Assembly (NCBI GenBank): GCA_021613375.1
Contig: CM038725.1
Span: forward strand, 39,666,699 to 39,730,698
Direction of reading: 5' to 3'
From: Megaleporinus macrocephalus
Lineage: Eukaryota; Chordata; Actinopteri; Characiformes; Anostomidae
Length of the DNA stretch: 64,000 nt
Shown here: positions 63,170 through 64,000 of the stretch, piece after piece
Layout of the letters: each line of letters opens with the position of its first letter
Position numbering within the stretch: position 1 is the stretch's first letter
Program-made: the position numbers and the translations under genes
The notes under the pieces: model-generated
What the model saw: only the letters and a program-made list of their open reading frames with translations
Told to the model about the DNA's origin: nothing
The model's database searches: none

Positions 63170-64000
63170 TTAAGGATCGTTACGTTTCATTAAGGCTGGT
63201 TAAGTTACGTTAAAGCTGGTTAAGGCTGGTTAAAGCTGGTTAAGTTTCATTAAAGCTGTTAAGGCTGGTTGAGGCTGGTTAAGGCTGGTTAAGGATTGTT
63301 ACGGCTGGTTATGTTAAGGCTGGTTAAGGATTGTTACGGCTGGTTAAGTTACGTTAAGGCTGGTTAAGGGTTGTTAAGGCTGGTTAAGGCTGGTTATGGC
63401 TGGTTAAGGCTCGTTATGGCTGGTTAAGTTTTGTTAAGGCTGGTTAAGTTTTGTTAAGGCTGGTTAAGTTTTGTTAAGGCTGGTTAAGGGTTGTTAAGGC
63501 TGGTTAAGGGTTGTTACGGCTGGTTAAGTTTCGTTAAGGCTGGTTAAGTTTTGTTAAGGCTGGTTAAGGGTTGTTAAGGCTGGTTAAGGGTTGTTAAGGC
63601 TGGTTAAGGCTGTTACGGCTGGTTAAGTTACGTTAAGGCTGGTTAAGGGTTGTTAAGGCTGGTTAAGGCTCGTTATGGCTGGTTAAGGCTCGTTATGGCT
63701 GGTTAAGTTTAGTTAAGGCTGGTTAAGTTTAGTTAAGGCTGGTTAAGTTTAGTTAAGGCTGGTTAAGGGTTGTTACGGCTGGTTAAGTTTCGTTAAGGCT
63801 GGTTAAGTTTTGTTAAGGCTGGTTAAGGGTTGTTACGGCTGGTTAAGTTTCGTTAAGGCTGTTTAAGTTTCGTTAAGGCTGGTTAAGTTTCGTTAAGGCT
63901 GGTTAAGGCTTGTTAAGGCTGGTTAAAGCTGTTTAAGGCTCGTTACGGCTGGTTGAGTTACGTCAAGGCTGGTTAAGTTTTGTTAAGACTGGTTAAGTTT
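63170..64000. repeat. GGCTGGTTAAG / TTTTGTTAAG array in lmbrd2 intron 1
   Basis: A short-unit array, mostly 20 bp (GGCTGGTTAAGTTTTGTTAA), with variants GGGTTGTTAAG, CTCGTTATG, GTTACGTTAAG. It is cut by the window end. 62942-63169 before it is unique intron sequence. It is not a telomeric (TTAGGG) repeat. Confidence 0.95.

Noticed and set aside
63170..64000. Possible interstitial telomere repeat
   Set aside because: Units are GGCTGGTTAAG and TTGTTAAGG; there are no TTAGGG runs.

Overview
This is a vertebrate nuclear genome window, most likely from a ray-finned fish. The evidence is split genes with GT-AG introns, protein segments that read as the glutamate transporter SLC1A3 (EAAT1/GLAST) and the start of LMBRD2, CpG-rich promoter-like blocks, and a very high load of micro- and minisatellites. 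I cannot name the species. There are no bacterial or viral genes, CRISPR arrays, rRNA genes or convincing tRNA genes. Two runs of N are assembly gaps.

Layout. 1-4620: intron of slc1a3, almost all a 21-bp minisatellite. 4621-29873: the last five coding exons of slc1a3 on the + strand (4621-4877, 5136-5369, 6180-6374, 7695-7829, 29669-29873), covering the C-terminal roughly 341 residues with the whole transport core. The introns between them are filled by a 52-bp array, an AAT tract, a 61-bp array, a 6-kb 9-bp-unit array and a 15-kb 20-bp-unit array. 29874-34870: slc1a3 3' UTR and downstream sequence with three more arrays. 34870-40265: about 5.4 kb of ACT/AAT triplet repeat. 40266-41340: a CpG-rich block that looks like a promoter or first exon, followed by 21-bp arrays and a gap. 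43610-45458: two short-unit arrays. 45459-45686 (minus): a short coding-like ORF with an upstream CCAAT box, unidentified. 46343-46551: five copies of a 44-bp GC-box unit. 47437-61413: a 14-kb 38-bp-unit array with 1.5-kb higher-order repeats, running into a gap. 62414-62941: GC-rich 5' region and first coding exon of lmbrd2 (+). 63170-64000: another array in lmbrd2 intron 1.

By my rough tally about 54 of the 64 kb is tandem repeat. The coding exons are intact and have good splice sites. slc1a3 and lmbrd2 are also near each other in human (5p13.2), so this is probably a piece of conserved synteny, although here both genes point the same way.

I did not find a new biological system. The most interesting points are: the slc1a3 intron made of hundreds of acceptor-like units just before the real last acceptor; a 33-copy array carrying GTGAGT donor motifs just downstream of the CpG-rich block; the unidentified minus-strand ORF at 45.5 kb; nested higher-order repeats; and the interior of the 15-kb array, which looks like uncorrected sequencing error.
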